A DNA stretch of 64,000 nucleotides from Bacillota bacterium (GCA_023399055.1 JAEWQV010000013.1:62001-126000); one strand, 5' to 3'; numbered from the stretch's first letter, positions 34,228 through 43,232 are shown. Numbers and translations are program-made. Notes: a model not told the origin generated them from the sequence alone.

Positions 34228-35157
34228 TTAGAATCGAATGGGCTCAATAGGAACGTAGATGTCCACCATATGGATATGACTATCGTCTTCCTGTGGGTTA
34301 TTGCAATACACTTCAAACGGATTGTAGTCTCTTGGTACATACCCACTGCCCGTAATCCACTCCCGATACATGTAATTCCAGGCATCCCTATACTGTTCCT
34401 GCTGAATCTGAAAATGTCCAACCGCATATAGACCACCTTCTAATTTCATTTTTCCGATGATTCCATCTTCTTGAATAAAAATGTTCTCAGGTACGGTCAT
34501 ACATAGGCTGGTGCGAAACTGACTTTCCACACCAAATTCAGGATTGTCGTGATACATGGCAAGTACCCAGTTCTGCCCCTCAACAAATAGGTTCTGGTTT
34601 TCTGCATAAGCAAATAACTTCTGAATTAAATAAGTATACTCTTTTTCTAAGGTCTTATAAGTGCCTGTATGTCTTACATAAGCGACCTGTTTCTCCTCCA
34701 TATTTACAATAGATATCTGCCCAGTAACAGGAAACGGATTGTCTGTCGATTCTTTCTTTGCTGTGCCTTTATTGTACTCAGACAATAAAAAAGAATCTTT
34801 GCAATTCTTGCTATATTCCTTCCGATATTCACTTGGGCTTACACCATAGTAATTCTTAAAAGCTCTGGAAAAGACAGCTGAATCCGAAAGTCCAAGCTCA
34901 TAGGCAATTTCAGTAATATTTTTATCCTCACGATGTGCCAGCAAAAAGAGTGACCTCTCCAATCGAATCCGACTTACATAATGAGCTAACGGTTCCTGTA
35001 ATATGCCCTGAAAGATTCGGCTGAAATGATACTTTGAAAACCCAGCAGCATTGGACAACTCCTCAAGGGACATAGGCTGTCCAATATGATTCTCTATGTA
35101 ATCCTGCACTTTATGAATTCTTCGTAAGTACTCCTCCTGACATTTCTGGTCTGACAT
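34228..35157 (-). CDS. AraC family regulator with GyrI-like effector domain
   Basis: About 309 residues. The N-terminal AraC domain has MSLEELSNAAGFSKYHFSRI and LGLSDSAVFSRAFKNYYGVS, ending PSEYRKEY. From about residue 145, MEEKQVAYVRHTGTYKTLEK marks a GyrI/Rob-type effector-binding domain known to bind diverse cationic drugs and small molecules. The start at 35157 is set by AGGAGGAAAT directly upstream. It heads the operon with the compact UvrA and the serine hydrolase, which suggests drug-induced expression. A simple-repeat array lies 78-133 bases upstream. Confidence 0.88.
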   Translation of the reverse strand: MSDQKCQEEYLRRIHKVQDYIENHIGQPMSLEELSNAAGFSKYHFSRIFQGILQEPLAHYVSRIRLERSLFLLAHREDKNITEIAYELGLSDSAVFSRAFKNYYGVSPSEYRKEYSKNCKDSFLLSEYNKGTAKKESTDNPFPVTGQISIVNMEEKQVAYVRHTGTYKTLEKEYTYLIQKLFAYAENQNLFVEGQNWVLAMYHDNPEFGVESQFRTSLCMTVPENIFIQEDGIIGKMKLEGGLYAVGHFQIQQEQYRDAWNYMYREWITGSGYVPRDYNPFEVYCNNPQEDDSHIHMVDIYVPIEPIRF

Positions 35158-35234
35158 ATTTCCTCCTGCAAAAATGGCCATCCATCTTCCTATTATGAAA
35201 ATAGACAACCAAATTTTTAATTCATACTTATATA

Positions 35235-35290
35235 CTTATTTTCTTATTTTCTTATTTTAATTATTTAATTATTTAATTATTTAATTATTT
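35235..35290. repeat. Seven consecutive 8-bp repeats in the AraC/GyrI promoter region
   Basis: Three perfect CTTATTTT units (35235-35258) are followed without a break by four perfect AATTATTT units (35259-35290). The array sits 78-133 bases before the AraC/GyrI start codon. Such perfect short repeats are prone to slipped-strand length change, which could alter promoter spacing. Confidence 0.92.
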
Positions 35291-35319
35291 AATATATTGA
35301 AGCATTGTTTACTCTTAAT

Positions 35320-36603
35320 CTATGATTCGATAGTACTTTTCTTTGACAGCAACTTATCCAAATAGATGGATTTAAATTGTTTACTCGCCAGCATCTGCTT
35401 TAAAGGTGGTAACTTAAGAATGACGCCAAGCACTGCTGCCATAGCACGATGATTGGCAAAGGCCTGATTATCAAAGATAAGATTTTGCAGAGTTCCCTTT
35501 TCAATTGCTTGCAGTACAAATCTATGCGTGCTGTTCACAGGTGTAATGACTTGTATCTCTCTTCGCACTAAATGAATCATCTTTTTAGGACAACTTCGCA
35601 CACATACACCACAACCAAGACATACTTCAGTATCTATCACAGCAATCGCATTACCATCCTCATTTTTTTGCATTGAAATTGCTAATACCGGACAAACCTT
35701 TGCACATTTACCACAGCCAATACATTCCTTCGAAACCCTAGGTATATAATTGGTAGTCGCTACTGGCTGCATGGGGCTAAACTTTCTTGCAGCCTGCAAG
35801 GCTTCACAGCAACAACCGCAGCAATTGCAAATGAATGCAGGGTCTTCACGAACATTCTCTCCAATCTGTACCAGATTAGCAGCATAGGAGCGTTCTAATA
35901 CATCCCTTGCTTCTTTTTTATCGATTAATCGTGCATGATGTCCATGTTCAGCAAGTGAACGTGCAACATTTCCAAAGGTGAGGCACACATCCAAAGGGGC
36001 ATCTATTTCACAGGGATGACCTGCGTGTAACATCTTATGTCTGCAGTAACAGGTTCCAAGTCCTATATGGCTGGCTTCCTCAATGATATGGCTGGCTCTT
36101 TCAAAATCCAAAATATGAATTGTGTTATCTTTTGTCAAAATTGGTTCCTGTACATAGACTCTGCCCAAATGCGTTTCTGTTGCATAAAATAAGTCTTTAA
36201 CAAAATCTTCTTCCACGTTCATATATTGATAATACAATTCGCTTAAATACTTCTGATCAATATCACCTCTTGTGCGCATTAAGGCAAATTCTATAAACCC
36301 TGCCATAGGCGGTGGCATTACAAATTGACGCACCCCTTTATAAAAGGAATCTACAAGTAATGCCTTTTCACAAAGATGCTCCAGGAAAGCTTCTGCCTTC
36401 CCTTCCGTGGTATTCCAGATCTTTGCTGCCTTCTTTGCAGTAAATGGACGTACTGGCAATAATGCAACCCATTTAGCTTCCTTTTCTGTATAAAGAACTT
36501 GCAGAATTTTATATAAGCTTTCCGTTGGCGGAGCCCCTTGCGTAAACCAATTAATTCTTTCTTCTAAATTCTTATAGGCATCTTTACTTGTAATATGTCC
36601 CAT
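35320..36603 (-). CDS. 4Fe-4S ferredoxin-domain protein with extra cysteine clusters
   Basis: 427 residues. The N-terminal ~110 residues look like a winged-helix-type domain. A cysteine-rich centre follows (GLGTCYCRHKMLHAGHPCE at about 178-196 and FICNCCGCCCEALQA at about 258-272), then a bacterial ferredoxin fold with two sites, CIGCGKCAKVCP and CLGCGVCVRSCP, that hold two 4Fe-4S clusters. It is probably a cytoplasmic electron-transfer or redox-sensing protein of anaerobes; no partner oxidoreductase is adjacent. It reads leftward from 36603 with its own promoter and ends before the repeat array at 35235. Function is unknown. Confidence 0.8.
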   Translation of the reverse strand: MGHITSKDAYKNLEERINWFTQGAPPTESLYKILQVLYTEKEAKWVALLPVRPFTAKKAAKIWNTTEGKAEAFLEHLCEKALLVDSFYKGVRQFVMPPPMAGFIEFALMRTRGDIDQKYLSELYYQYMNVEEDFVKDLFYATETHLGRVYVQEPILTKDNTIHILDFERASHIIEEASHIGLGTCYCRHKMLHAGHPCEIDAPLDVCLTFGNVARSLAEHGHHARLIDKKEARDVLERSYAANLVQIGENVREDPAFICNCCGCCCEALQAARKFSPMQPVATTNYIPRVSKECIGCGKCAKVCPVLAISMQKNEDGNAIAVIDTEVCLGCGVCVRSCPKKMIHLVRREIQVITPVNSTHRFVLQAIEKGTLQNLIFDNQAFANHRAMAAVLGVILKLPPLKQMLASKQFKSIYLDKLLSKKSTIES

Positions 36604-36781
36604 GGCTGCACCTTCCTTATATAAAATTTGGATAGACCTATTACCATATTATCAAATTATTTCCAAACTTACTAGAGAAAGTAAAATATAATTTCTTTGC
36701 ATGGACATACCTAGTGGCAGTACATCCGTTCCTGTGATAGAATTAATTAGTAAATAATTCTAATATTAAGGAGGAGGTTTT

Positions 36782-37165
36782 ATGTCAATACCTACAATTA
36801 ATTTTGCATCTGTTACACTAGATTGCCCAAATCAAGAGGCATTAGCTGATTTCTACACTGCACTATTGGGATGGAACAAACAACGTTTTGATGAAGAATG
36901 GCTCGCTGTTATTTCTCCAGATAAACACATATGTCTTCTATTTCAAGAGATAGACGATTACATCCCACCTGTTTGGCCAAATGAAAAAGGGAAGCAACAG
37001 CAAATGACACATTTAGACTTCTCGTCAACTCTGAAGGAAAAAGAAGCTGTTAAAAGTCATGCTCTTGCTTGTGGTGCTACTTTGGCTTCGGTTCAATATT
37101 CTCCAGATTATACGGTATTTATTGATCCTGTGGGGCACCCCTTTTGTATTAGTTTTTTTAACTGA
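36782..37165 (+). CDS. VOC family protein
   Basis: 127 residues with the glyoxalase-type paired-module fold: VTLDCPNQEALADFYTALLG at the start and VFIDPVGHPFCISF at the end. Usual metal ligands are incomplete, so it may bind a small molecule rather than catalyse. GGAGGAGG lies 6 bases before the ATG. The gene is alone, diverging from the ferredoxin-domain gene and converging on a methyltransferase. A decayed copy of the N-terminal part of such a gene is found at 50269-50340. Confidence 0.83.
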   Translation: MSIPTINFASVTLDCPNQEALADFYTALLGWNKQRFDEEWLAVISPDKHICLLFQEIDDYIPPVWPNEKGKQQQMTHLDFSSTLKEKEAVKSHALACGATLASVQYSPDYTVFIDPVGHPFCISFFN

Positions 37166-37243
37166 TGCTATGATGCCTGCTTTACTATTTTAATGGCACT
37201 AAAGAGTATATCTTTAAACCTTATTACTTTATATTTTTTTACT

Positions 37244-38011
37244 TTATATCTTTTTTCCAATATAAAATACATATCCATAATATTGCTTGTATTTAGAATA
37301 TAAATCTGCCTCACGCCTCATAAAGGAAATCATATCCTCGACAGTTTTATTTCCTGCATGTTTTTTTAGGAATTCCTCTTGTCTTACTTTTTGAGGAATA
37401 AAATAATTGTCTATCCAACAATTTTCGGGCAATATAAATGCGGCAACAGGAATATAACCTGTATTCTGCAGGATGGTTATGTTATGCGCTATTGTGGCAA
37501 TTTCAGGAACTGCGTCCACCCACCACTTCTCTATCTCGGCAGGACGTTCCTCTGTAAACCACGACTCGTAGGTTACGGCTACATAACCATCTGTTTTAAG
37601 GAAGTGTTTCCAGTATTTTAAACCTTTTTCAAAACCAATGTTGGCAATAGCTCCCTCTGACCATATAAGGTCAAATTCGCCATTTTGAAACGGCAAATTA
37701 TCCATTGAACCGACAATACCTGTGACTCTGTTCTGTAGACTATGATTTTTTGCTGTTATGTTGAGTTTGTCAATGGAACCGGCGTAAAGGTCGAGGGCGG
37801 TAATGGTTGCTGCTGTATTTTGTGCCAACACCATTGTTTGAGTGCCTGTGCCGCATCCCAAATCGGCAATTTTCGCTTTCTTTGATAAATTGCCGATAAA
37901 ACTTAATGCCCTGATCGTTTCTTCAGGACTGCCTGGTCCTTGCCGTTCCAGCTCTGTAAAATATTCATTGATGAGGTCAAATTCAAATTCGTGAATTTTT
38001 ATTTCTTCCAT
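37244..38011 (-). CDS. Class I SAM-dependent methyltransferase
   Basis: 255 residues. Motif I is IADLGCGTGTQTMVLAQ (about 47-63), followed by the acidic end of strand 2 in TALDLYAGSID and a motif IV region DLIWSEGAIANIGF, all typical of the UbiE/COQ5-like branch. It is probably a small-molecule methyltransferase. It is monocistronic. The opening EFEFDLINEYFTELERQGPG is shared with many uncharacterised Firmicutes members. Substrate unknown. Confidence 0.82.
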   Translation of the reverse strand: MEEIKIHEFEFDLINEYFTELERQGPGSPEETIRALSFIGNLSKKAKIADLGCGTGTQTMVLAQNTAATITALDLYAGSIDKLNITAKNHSLQNRVTGIVGSMDNLPFQNGEFDLIWSEGAIANIGFEKGLKYWKHFLKTDGYVAVTYESWFTEERPAEIEKWWVDAVPEIATIAHNITILQNTGYIPVAAFILPENCWIDNYFIPQKVRQEEFLKKHAGNKTVEDMISFMRREADLYSKYKQYYGYVFYIGKKI

Positions 38012-38099
38012 TGTTATACTCCTTATCTTCTAATTATTCTTTTGGTTTTCCAAGAAGGATATTATGAATATAATTTATGTCACATCAATTACTCACTTT

Positions 38100-38239
38100 C
38101 TACCGTGAGACGGAGTACTTTTCTATAAATCGCTCAATATGTGCGGATAATAGATTAACCGCCTCTTTTTTATCAGTCATTGTATCAGAAATGCTTACCA
38201 ACAAATAACTATTTTTATCTATGATTAACTTTAAATATA
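38100..38239 (-). pseudogene. Possible small ORF or decayed gene end
   Basis: On the minus strand, an open frame of about 45 codons ends at 38100 and reads, near its end, DTMTDKKEAVNLLSAHIERF. The composition looks protein-like (amphipathic helix), and an in-frame ATG exists, but it has no ribosome site and the upstream frame merges into AT-rich DNA. I cannot name the family. It may be the relic of a longer gene or chance. Confidence 0.25.
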
Positions 38240-38250
38240 TTTTATTTTTT

Positions 38251-39009
38251 TTATTTGATAGCAGTGGCCTCAAAGGTTATTACTTTTTCAGCACTTACTG
38301 GATACTGTCCGAATTTATAATCTGAAGAAATTACAATATCATCAAATCCAATACTTTCAAGTATTAATTTAAACTCTTCTACTCCATACCACCGCAACGG
38401 AAAGTATTCCAATTCAGTTTCCAAAAGGAGACCGTCACGCCACTTTTCATATCTAGTATGGGAAATAGTATATTGATTTATATAGTCAACTTGTACTACC
38501 TTTTTGTCTAAGATAATTATGTCTCCATTATCGCACGGAAAGGTTCTTGTAAAACTAATACCAGTTGAACTATTTGTTTGCAAGAATATATCAATGATTA
38601 ATTTACCTCCATTGGATAAATGCTTATAAAAGTTATGTAATGCTTTTATTGAATCTGCCCTTTCCTGTAATAGCAGAAATGTTCCTGTTGGTACAATAAT
38701 AGCATCATATAGTCTATCTAGTGAAAACGACTCCATCTTTGCCTCAAAAAGATTAGGTTTTAGATTTCTTATTCTACAATTATTCTCACATATATTTAAC
38801 ATTTCTTTTGAACAGTCAAATCCATCAACCACGAAACCATTTTCGAGCAGTGGAATTAACATACGTCCAGTTCCTGTGGCTGGTTCAAGAATTCTCCCCT
38901 CACACGACTTTAATCTCTCCTTATAAAATTCTATGTCTCCAAAAGAATGACCAATGGGTTTATCCATATCATATACTTCTGAAGACAGTCTTCCATAATA
39001 GCTCAACAT
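38251..39009 (-). CDS. Class I SAM-dependent methyltransferase
   Basis: 252 residues. Motif I reads ILEPATGTGRMLIPLLENG (about 40-58) with the strand 2 acidic residue in VDGFDCSKEML. DAIIVPTGTFLLLQERADSI fits motif IV. It is of the Methyltransf_25/11 type. It is separated from the other methyltransferase by 240 bases and has low similarity to it, so the two are not a recent duplication. Substrate unknown. The start at 39009 gives a normal N-terminus (MLSYYGRLSSEVYDMDK), which is common in this family. Confidence 0.83.
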   Translation of the reverse strand: MLSYYGRLSSEVYDMDKPIGHSFGDIEFYKERLKSCEGRILEPATGTGRMLIPLLENGFVVDGFDCSKEMLNICENNCRIRNLKPNLFEAKMESFSLDRLYDAIIVPTGTFLLLQERADSIKALHNFYKHLSNGGKLIIDIFLQTNSSTGISFTRTFPCDNGDIIILDKKVVQVDYINQYTISHTRYEKWRDGLLLETELEYFPLRWYGVEEFKLILESIGFDDIVISSDYKFGQYPVSAEKVITFEATAIK

Positions 39010-39097
39010 CTCTTATTACCTTCTTTCCTTTGTTTTAATTTATACTTTTTTGATTGGAGCGTTTTTGATTATACTTTTCTACCTGGATTATTTTAGG

Positions 39098-39982
39098 TCA
39101 TAGTTTTCTAACGGGAATATAAATATCCATAACCGTATCCTTCCTATGATGACAACGTTCATCGTAGAATTCAAAATCTAATTTACCTTCGTCATATACA
39201 TATCCACTATTTCTAAACCAATCTTCAAAAATATACTTCCAGGTGCCAGCAATCATCTTTGCAAACTCCTTTTGTTCTTCGTCCTTTGTGGAATCCACCG
39301 GAGTTGTTGTAAAAACGGCATACTCTGCTTCCGGAACTTCAACTGTTAACATATCTTCCTCAACCTTTGAAAAATCATTTACTATTACGCCTAAAAGATA
39401 GTTTGCATTTCCAGTTTCAGATAGCGGAACGTATAATCCCACTTCTCCATGCATGTTTGGATTTAAAATTTGGTACATTTTACTTTCAAGATTTTCACCC
39501 TCATAATTAATCCAAAAGGATGCAATATCCTTTGTATAGGTTCCACCTGTAATATTGGTTTTAATTCCATAACCAGCCACCTGAAAGGCTGGCTTCTTAA
39601 CAAGGACAGGATTTATAATATAACCTCCACCTTCAGCCGTTGTTCCTGCCTTCGTATTATCAGCCAGCTTTGCTTTAAACTGTGTTGGACTATAACCAAA
39701 ACTATTACGAAAAGCTTTGGTAAATCCGCTGGAGGTTTCAAATCCATATTCCAAAGCAATATCTATAACTTTTCTACCTTTAATTAATTCTGTTGCTGCT
39801 AAAGCTAATCTTCTGCTTCGAACGTAATCCATAACAGAGACACCCATGCATAGATTAAATACTCTGCAAAAATGATAAAGTGAGTATCCTGATTGTCTGG
39901 CAATTTCTTCAACTGTAATCTCCTCTTTTACATGGTCTTCCATAAATTCTATACATCTATCTATATTTTCTCTATAATTCAA
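39098..39982 (-). CDS. AraC family regulator with GyrI-like effector domain (second copy)
   Basis: 294 residues with the same architecture as the protein at 34228: an N-terminal AraC domain (ITVEEIARQSGYSLYHFCRV and YGFETSSGFTKAFRNSFGYS, ending PTQFK) and a C-terminal GyrI-like domain (PAFQVAGYGIKTNITGGTYT to DIYIPVRKL). It lacks an adjacent transporter or UvrA gene. It is probably a sensor for a small amphipathic compound. Two terminators at 40073-40155 isolate it from the DsbA-like gene upstream. Confidence 0.86.
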   Translation of the reverse strand: MNYRENIDRCIEFMEDHVKEEITVEEIARQSGYSLYHFCRVFNLCMGVSVMDYVRSRRLALAATELIKGRKVIDIALEYGFETSSGFTKAFRNSFGYSPTQFKAKLADNTKAGTTAEGGGYIINPVLVKKPAFQVAGYGIKTNITGGTYTKDIASFWINYEGENLESKMYQILNPNMHGEVGLYVPLSETGNANYLLGVIVNDFSKVEEDMLTVEVPEAEYAVFTTTPVDSTKDEEQKEFAKMIAGTWKYIFEDWFRNSGYVYDEGKLDFEFYDERCHHRKDTVMDIYIPVRKL

Positions 39983-40072
39983 AATCTTTCTCCTGTCCTA
40001 TGTCCTTACAATAGCTCTATTATATCAATAATTCTAAAAGTACGCTGTTCCTATTTTGCTAACTTTAAATAA

Positions 40073-40155
40073 ACAAGATGAAACGACAAGTCGTTTCACT
40101 TGTCATGAATTATATAAAAAAAATAGCTGTCTATTTTCACATCACGAAAATAAAC
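40073..40155 (-). terminator. Two tandem terminators after the DsbA-like gene
   Basis: In the minus direction, the hairpin GTTTATTTTC / GAAAATAGAC (40155-40129) is followed by a run of eight T. A second, long hairpin (40103-40073) with arms around GTCGTTTCA / TGAAACGAC is followed by TTTATTT. The second has a degenerate look-alike near 53238-53267. Confidence 0.72.
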
Positions 40156-40210
40156 AACCATTTTTTATCTTATTCATAACAATTGAAACGATTTGCCGTT
40201 TCCTCCTGCA

Positions 40211-40849
40211 TTACAATCCTAGTGCATATACTTTGTTTAAGGCGGTCAAGAAATGTGACGTGTCCTGTGCACCAGATACGGAATATTTCCCGTCAATGAT
40301 AGAATGCGGAATGGTATCAATACCGTACTTACGAGCCTCAGCCTCATCCTTTTGTACCTTTGCTTTCAAGCTACCACTTGCAAGCTCACGGTTTAATTCA
40401 GGTATATCCAGCCCTATCTCCTCGGCTATTTGCAGAAGTGCTTTCTGATCCCCAATATCCATGCCTGCTTCAAAATATTCTTTAAAATATCTCTGGATTA
40501 ACATATGCTCTTTACCATGCATTTTTGCATGCTGCAGGATTTGATGTGCAAATTCTGTGTTATTAAGCTTCATTGCATCAAAGTCATAGTTCAGACCAAC
40601 TTCACGTCCTGCAGCTGCAATTCTTTCGTTGTTTGCTCTCGATTGCTCATAACTAATGTGATATTTCTCTGCAACTATTTGATGAATATCCTTACCTTTT
40701 GTATCTACATTTGCCATATTAAGCCGGAAGCTTCTGAAAACCAGTTCAACCTCATCCTTGTGTTCAAACTCCGACAAAGCCTTTTCAAACTTTGTATCAC
40801 CCAAATAACAGAAAGGACATACAAAATCAAACCAAACCTCTATTCTCAT
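40211..40849 (-). CDS. DsbA family oxidoreductase (FrnE-like)
   Basis: About 212 residues. The thioredoxin-fold start RIEVWFDFVCPFCYLGDTKF contains a CPFC redox centre at about residues 11-14. The remaining sequence (YHISYEQSRANNERIAAAGR, IDTIPHSIIDGKYSVSGAQD) matches the FrnE branch of the DsbA family, which is cytoplasmic. The cis-proline loop is the IPHSII segment. There is no signal peptide. The start at 40849 is fixed by AAGGAG 8 bases upstream. Likely a disulfide-linked oxidoreductase or isomerase in stress tolerance; partners unknown. Confidence 0.87.
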   Translation of the reverse strand: MRIEVWFDFVCPFCYLGDTKFEKALSEFEHKDEVELVFRSFRLNMANVDTKGKDIHQIVAEKYHISYEQSRANNERIAAAGREVGLNYDFDAMKLNNTEFAHQILQHAKMHGKEHMLIQRYFKEYFEAGMDIGDQKALLQIAEEIGLDIPELNRELASGSLKAKVQKDEAEARKYGIDTIPHSIIDGKYSVSGAQDTSHFLTALNKVYALGL

Positions 40850-40965
40850 AAGATTTACTCCTTTCTTCTCATGCACTTAACTACCAAGAGGAAAACAGCT
40901 AAACTACTGCTGTTTCCTCCCTTGTATAAGAAATTATTAGTTGTCAGCTTTAAATCTTTCCTATA

Positions 40966-41607
40966 TTACTGATTACCTACGGTAAATCTTGTATTGATAA
41001 ACTGTGGTTTCTCTATTTCATTCAGAATAGCAACCGCCATGGTTCCACTTGTTACTACGGATTTACCATTGGAGGAGATTAACAAATGATCCTTTCCTAC
41101 TACAGGAACCGTTGCTTCTCCTGCTATAAAATCAGCAGAAGGAGATACTCCTACCCAATTTACATTTTCAATACCACGTAAGAAATTGAGTGTCTTATAG
41201 GCTTCCGTTGGAATGGAAATCCAGGAGGCAACATCAGGTAGGGTCTTTAAGGTCTCCAGAAACAGCTTATCACTTTCATCCAGTAAGCTGGCTGCACCAA
41301 GGATAAAGAACAATCTGGGATTTGTAGTTTCACGGAAGAAACTAACAAGTTTCGCTGCCAAATCGAGATGTAAATACGCTTTATCCGGTGTTGTTGCAAA
41401 AGCGTTTACAATAACATCAAAACTCTCCAGATCAGATTTTGTCAATTCTAATACATCTTTATTCAATACTTTTACACCGTTTCCCAACAAAGATACGGCT
41501 TTCTCTGAATTACGAACAATTGCTGTGACCTCGTGTCCACGTGATATACTTTCTTTGTAAAGTGCTGTTCCAGCCATACCGGTTGCACCAATAATTGCAA
41601 TTTTCAT
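40966..41607 (-). CDS. NAD(P)-dependent oxidoreductase, atypical SDR (YwnB-like)
   Basis: About 213 residues. The opening MKIAIIGATGMAGTALYKES is the GxxGxxG dinucleotide loop of atypical short-chain dehydrogenases related to NmrA-like/YwnB proteins. AIVRNSEKA gives a basic residue that suits NADP. VVNAFATTPDK and the later SPSADFIAGEATVPVVGKDH are family-typical. The start at 41607 is chosen because GGAGG lies 6 bases upstream. The Rrf2 regulator gene lies 46 bases upstream and is read in the same direction. YwnA/YwnB-type pairs are known in Bacillus, so the Rrf2 protein probably controls it. Confidence 0.85.
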   Translation of the reverse strand: MKIAIIGATGMAGTALYKESISRGHEVTAIVRNSEKAVSLLGNGVKVLNKDVLELTKSDLESFDVIVNAFATTPDKAYLHLDLAAKLVSFFRETTNPRLFFILGAASLLDESDKLFLETLKTLPDVASWISIPTEAYKTLNFLRGIENVNWVGVSPSADFIAGEATVPVVGKDHLLISSNGKSVVTSGTMAVAILNEIEKPQFINTRFTVGNQ

Positions 41608-41653
41608 AGGATACCTCCAAATAAAAAGATAACATAACAAGTTATTTCACTTG

Positions 41654-42067
41654 TCATGAATTGATAAACTCCTTGGTAATGTCAGCCAGCGTAATGGCAG
41701 ACAATTTTTCTTCTGTTGCTTTTTGTATATTGTCAAATAAGTTCTTTAATGTGCCTTCTATCTTTGCCCCAACAGGGCAGTCAAGATTGGTATTGCTGTG
41801 AATACTAAACAAATCACTATGGTCCTCTACTGCCTGAAATACATCCAAAACTGTAATGGCCTCTGCTTTTCTTGCAAGGCCAGTCACGCCAAGTTTGGTA
41901 CTGGTTTTAATTAACTTTGCCTTTTTTAATCGGCTCATTAATCGGCGAACCAGAGCAGGATTTGTATTAATGCTGGAAGCAATGTAGTCTGATGTGATTG
42001 TTGGTTCTTCCATCAGAGTAATCACGCTTAATATATGAATACTTACAGATAATTTAGTTGAATACAT
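41654..42067 (-). CDS. Rrf2 family transcriptional regulator (YwnA-like)
   Basis: 137 residues. The winged helix is DYIASSINTNPALVRRLMSR, followed by the wing in IKTSTKLGVTGLARKAEAI. It has a single cysteine (LDCPVGA), so it is not a typical Fe-S-binding Rrf2 such as IscR; that points to a thiol- or electrophile-sensing repressor of the YwnA type. A consensus promoter with an inverted repeat over its -10 region lies upstream, suggesting autoregulation. The SDR gene follows in the same direction. Confidence 0.88.
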   Translation of the reverse strand: MYSTKLSVSIHILSVITLMEEPTITSDYIASSINTNPALVRRLMSRLKKAKLIKTSTKLGVTGLARKAEAITVLDVFQAVEDHSDLFSIHSNTNLDCPVGAKIEGTLKNLFDNIQKATEEKLSAITLADITKEFINS

Positions 42068-42079
42068 GCGCGCCTCCTT

Positions 42080-42116
42080 TTGTAACCATTATAGTTACAA
42101 TTGTATTTTTTGTCAA
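42080..42116 (-). promoter_or_regulatory. Promoter and operator of the Rrf2 operon
   Basis: On the minus strand, TTGACA (42111-42116), a 17-base spacer and TATAAT (42088-42093) form a consensus promoter. TTGTAAC and GTTACAA (42080-42086 and 42094-42100) form an inverted repeat that flanks the -10 box exactly. This is the likely Rrf2 site, blocking polymerase when bound. Confidence 0.82.
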
Positions 42117-42210
42117 GGAGATAATTTTATTGAATTTTGTTACCCCATTGATATTAGCTCTGGTCTACCATAGGAGAACTTCTTTCGTGAATTCCAATCG
42201 CACATCGAAT

Positions 42211-43128
42211 TTATCTATACCCAAATGCATTCGCAGGCTTTCCAGCTTCCTGCACTTCAGTTAAATACCTCCAACAGTCAGGTTGGGAACCATCTAGGTC
42301 ATAAAAATTATAAACTTTAGCCAATTGTCCACTCGAAAGAGACTGACCATTCCATCTGTTTAAATCAGGGTCCAATGCTAGAGAAACCACAGCTCGTCCC
42401 ACATAATGTGGCGTTTCTGAGATTATAAAATGAGGTTCCTGCTCAGTAGCATCACGCCAGTTTTCTTCTTTCACACCAAAGTTATCTAACATCATCTCTG
42501 AACGAAGCCAACCTGGGGTTAAGACTACTGCACTACACCCATATGCCTCAAGTTCCTTTGCTTGTGCCCAACCAATACGATTAACAGAAGTTTTTGCCAA
42601 GTCATAAAAAAGAGACAAACGATAATTCTTTGCATTATATTCGTTTGTGCCATCGGTCATTTCGACCACTAAACCACCACTATTTTTTATTAGTAGCGGT
42701 AATGCGTAATGACTCGTAATGATATGTGTATCAATGGCAAGTCTTAAGATACGTAGCCCATCTTCCAGTGAATGTTTCCATACCGGAACATTCCACTCTG
42801 TTAGGTTCTCCCCGCCCCATATATCGTTCACCAGAACATCCAATCGTCCGTGCTCCTGCTCAATTCGCTCTATTAAATTTTTCACTTGCTCAGGGTCTAA
42901 ATGATCAACCTGAACCGCAACCCCATGTCCTCCTGCTGCATCTACGAGTTCCGCTGTTTCTTCAATCGTTTCAGGTCGATTATACTCCGAACGCTGTGTG
43001 CGTGTAGTACGACCGGTAACATAAACAGTAAAACCAGCAGCCCCTAATTCAATAGCAATCCCTCGACCAGCACCACGTGTTGCTCCTGCAACCAAAGCAA
43101 CTTTCTTATCCCTATTATTTTTAATCAT
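42211..43128 (-). CDS. Short-chain dehydrogenase/reductase (SDR) family oxidoreductase
   Basis: 305 residues, cytoplasmic. The cofactor loop is VAGATRGAGRGIAIELGAAG (14-33; TGxxxGxG type with A in place of T). A VYVTGRTTRTQRSEYN segment gives arginines that suit NADP. The catalytic tyrosine and lysine fall in the region NYRLSLFYDLAKTSVNR, where the classical YxxxK reads Y-D-L-A-K. It is longer than classical SDR by a C-terminal extension. It diverges from a WYL-domain regulator across ~100 bases with an inverted repeat, so it is probably its target. Substrate unknown. Confidence 0.86.
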   Translation of the reverse strand: MIKNNRDKKVALVAGATRGAGRGIAIELGAAGFTVYVTGRTTRTQRSEYNRPETIEETAELVDAAGGHGVAVQVDHLDPEQVKNLIERIEQEHGRLDVLVNDIWGGENLTEWNVPVWKHSLEDGLRILRLAIDTHIITSHYALPLLIKNSGGLVVEMTDGTNEYNAKNYRLSLFYDLAKTSVNRIGWAQAKELEAYGCSAVVLTPGWLRSEMMLDNFGVKEENWRDATEQEPHFIISETPHYVGRAVVSLALDPDLNRWNGQSLSSGQLAKVYNFYDLDGSQPDCWRYLTEVQEAGKPANAFGYR

Positions 43129-43175
43129 AATCTACTCTCCTTTTCATTTTTATGTTATAATAACTATACCAAATA

Positions 43176-43201
43176 ATTGTTGACATCAATGTGACAACAA
43201 T
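43176..43201. promoter_or_regulatory. Inverted repeat between the SDR and WYL-regulator genes
   Basis: ATTGTTG (43176-43182) and CAACAAT (43195-43201) form outer arms; inside lie ACAT and ATGT. The element sits midway in the divergent gap, 48 bases from the SDR start and 32 from the regulator start. It is the most likely binding site of the YafY-type regulator. Confidence 0.55.
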
Positions 43202-43232
43202 GTTCAATAATTAAAATTAAGGGGTTCAATTT

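Noticed and set aside
43163..43189. A promoter for the SDR gene (TTGATG with TATAGT on the minus strand)
   Set aside because: The spacer is only 15 bases, so the match is too poor to list as a feature.
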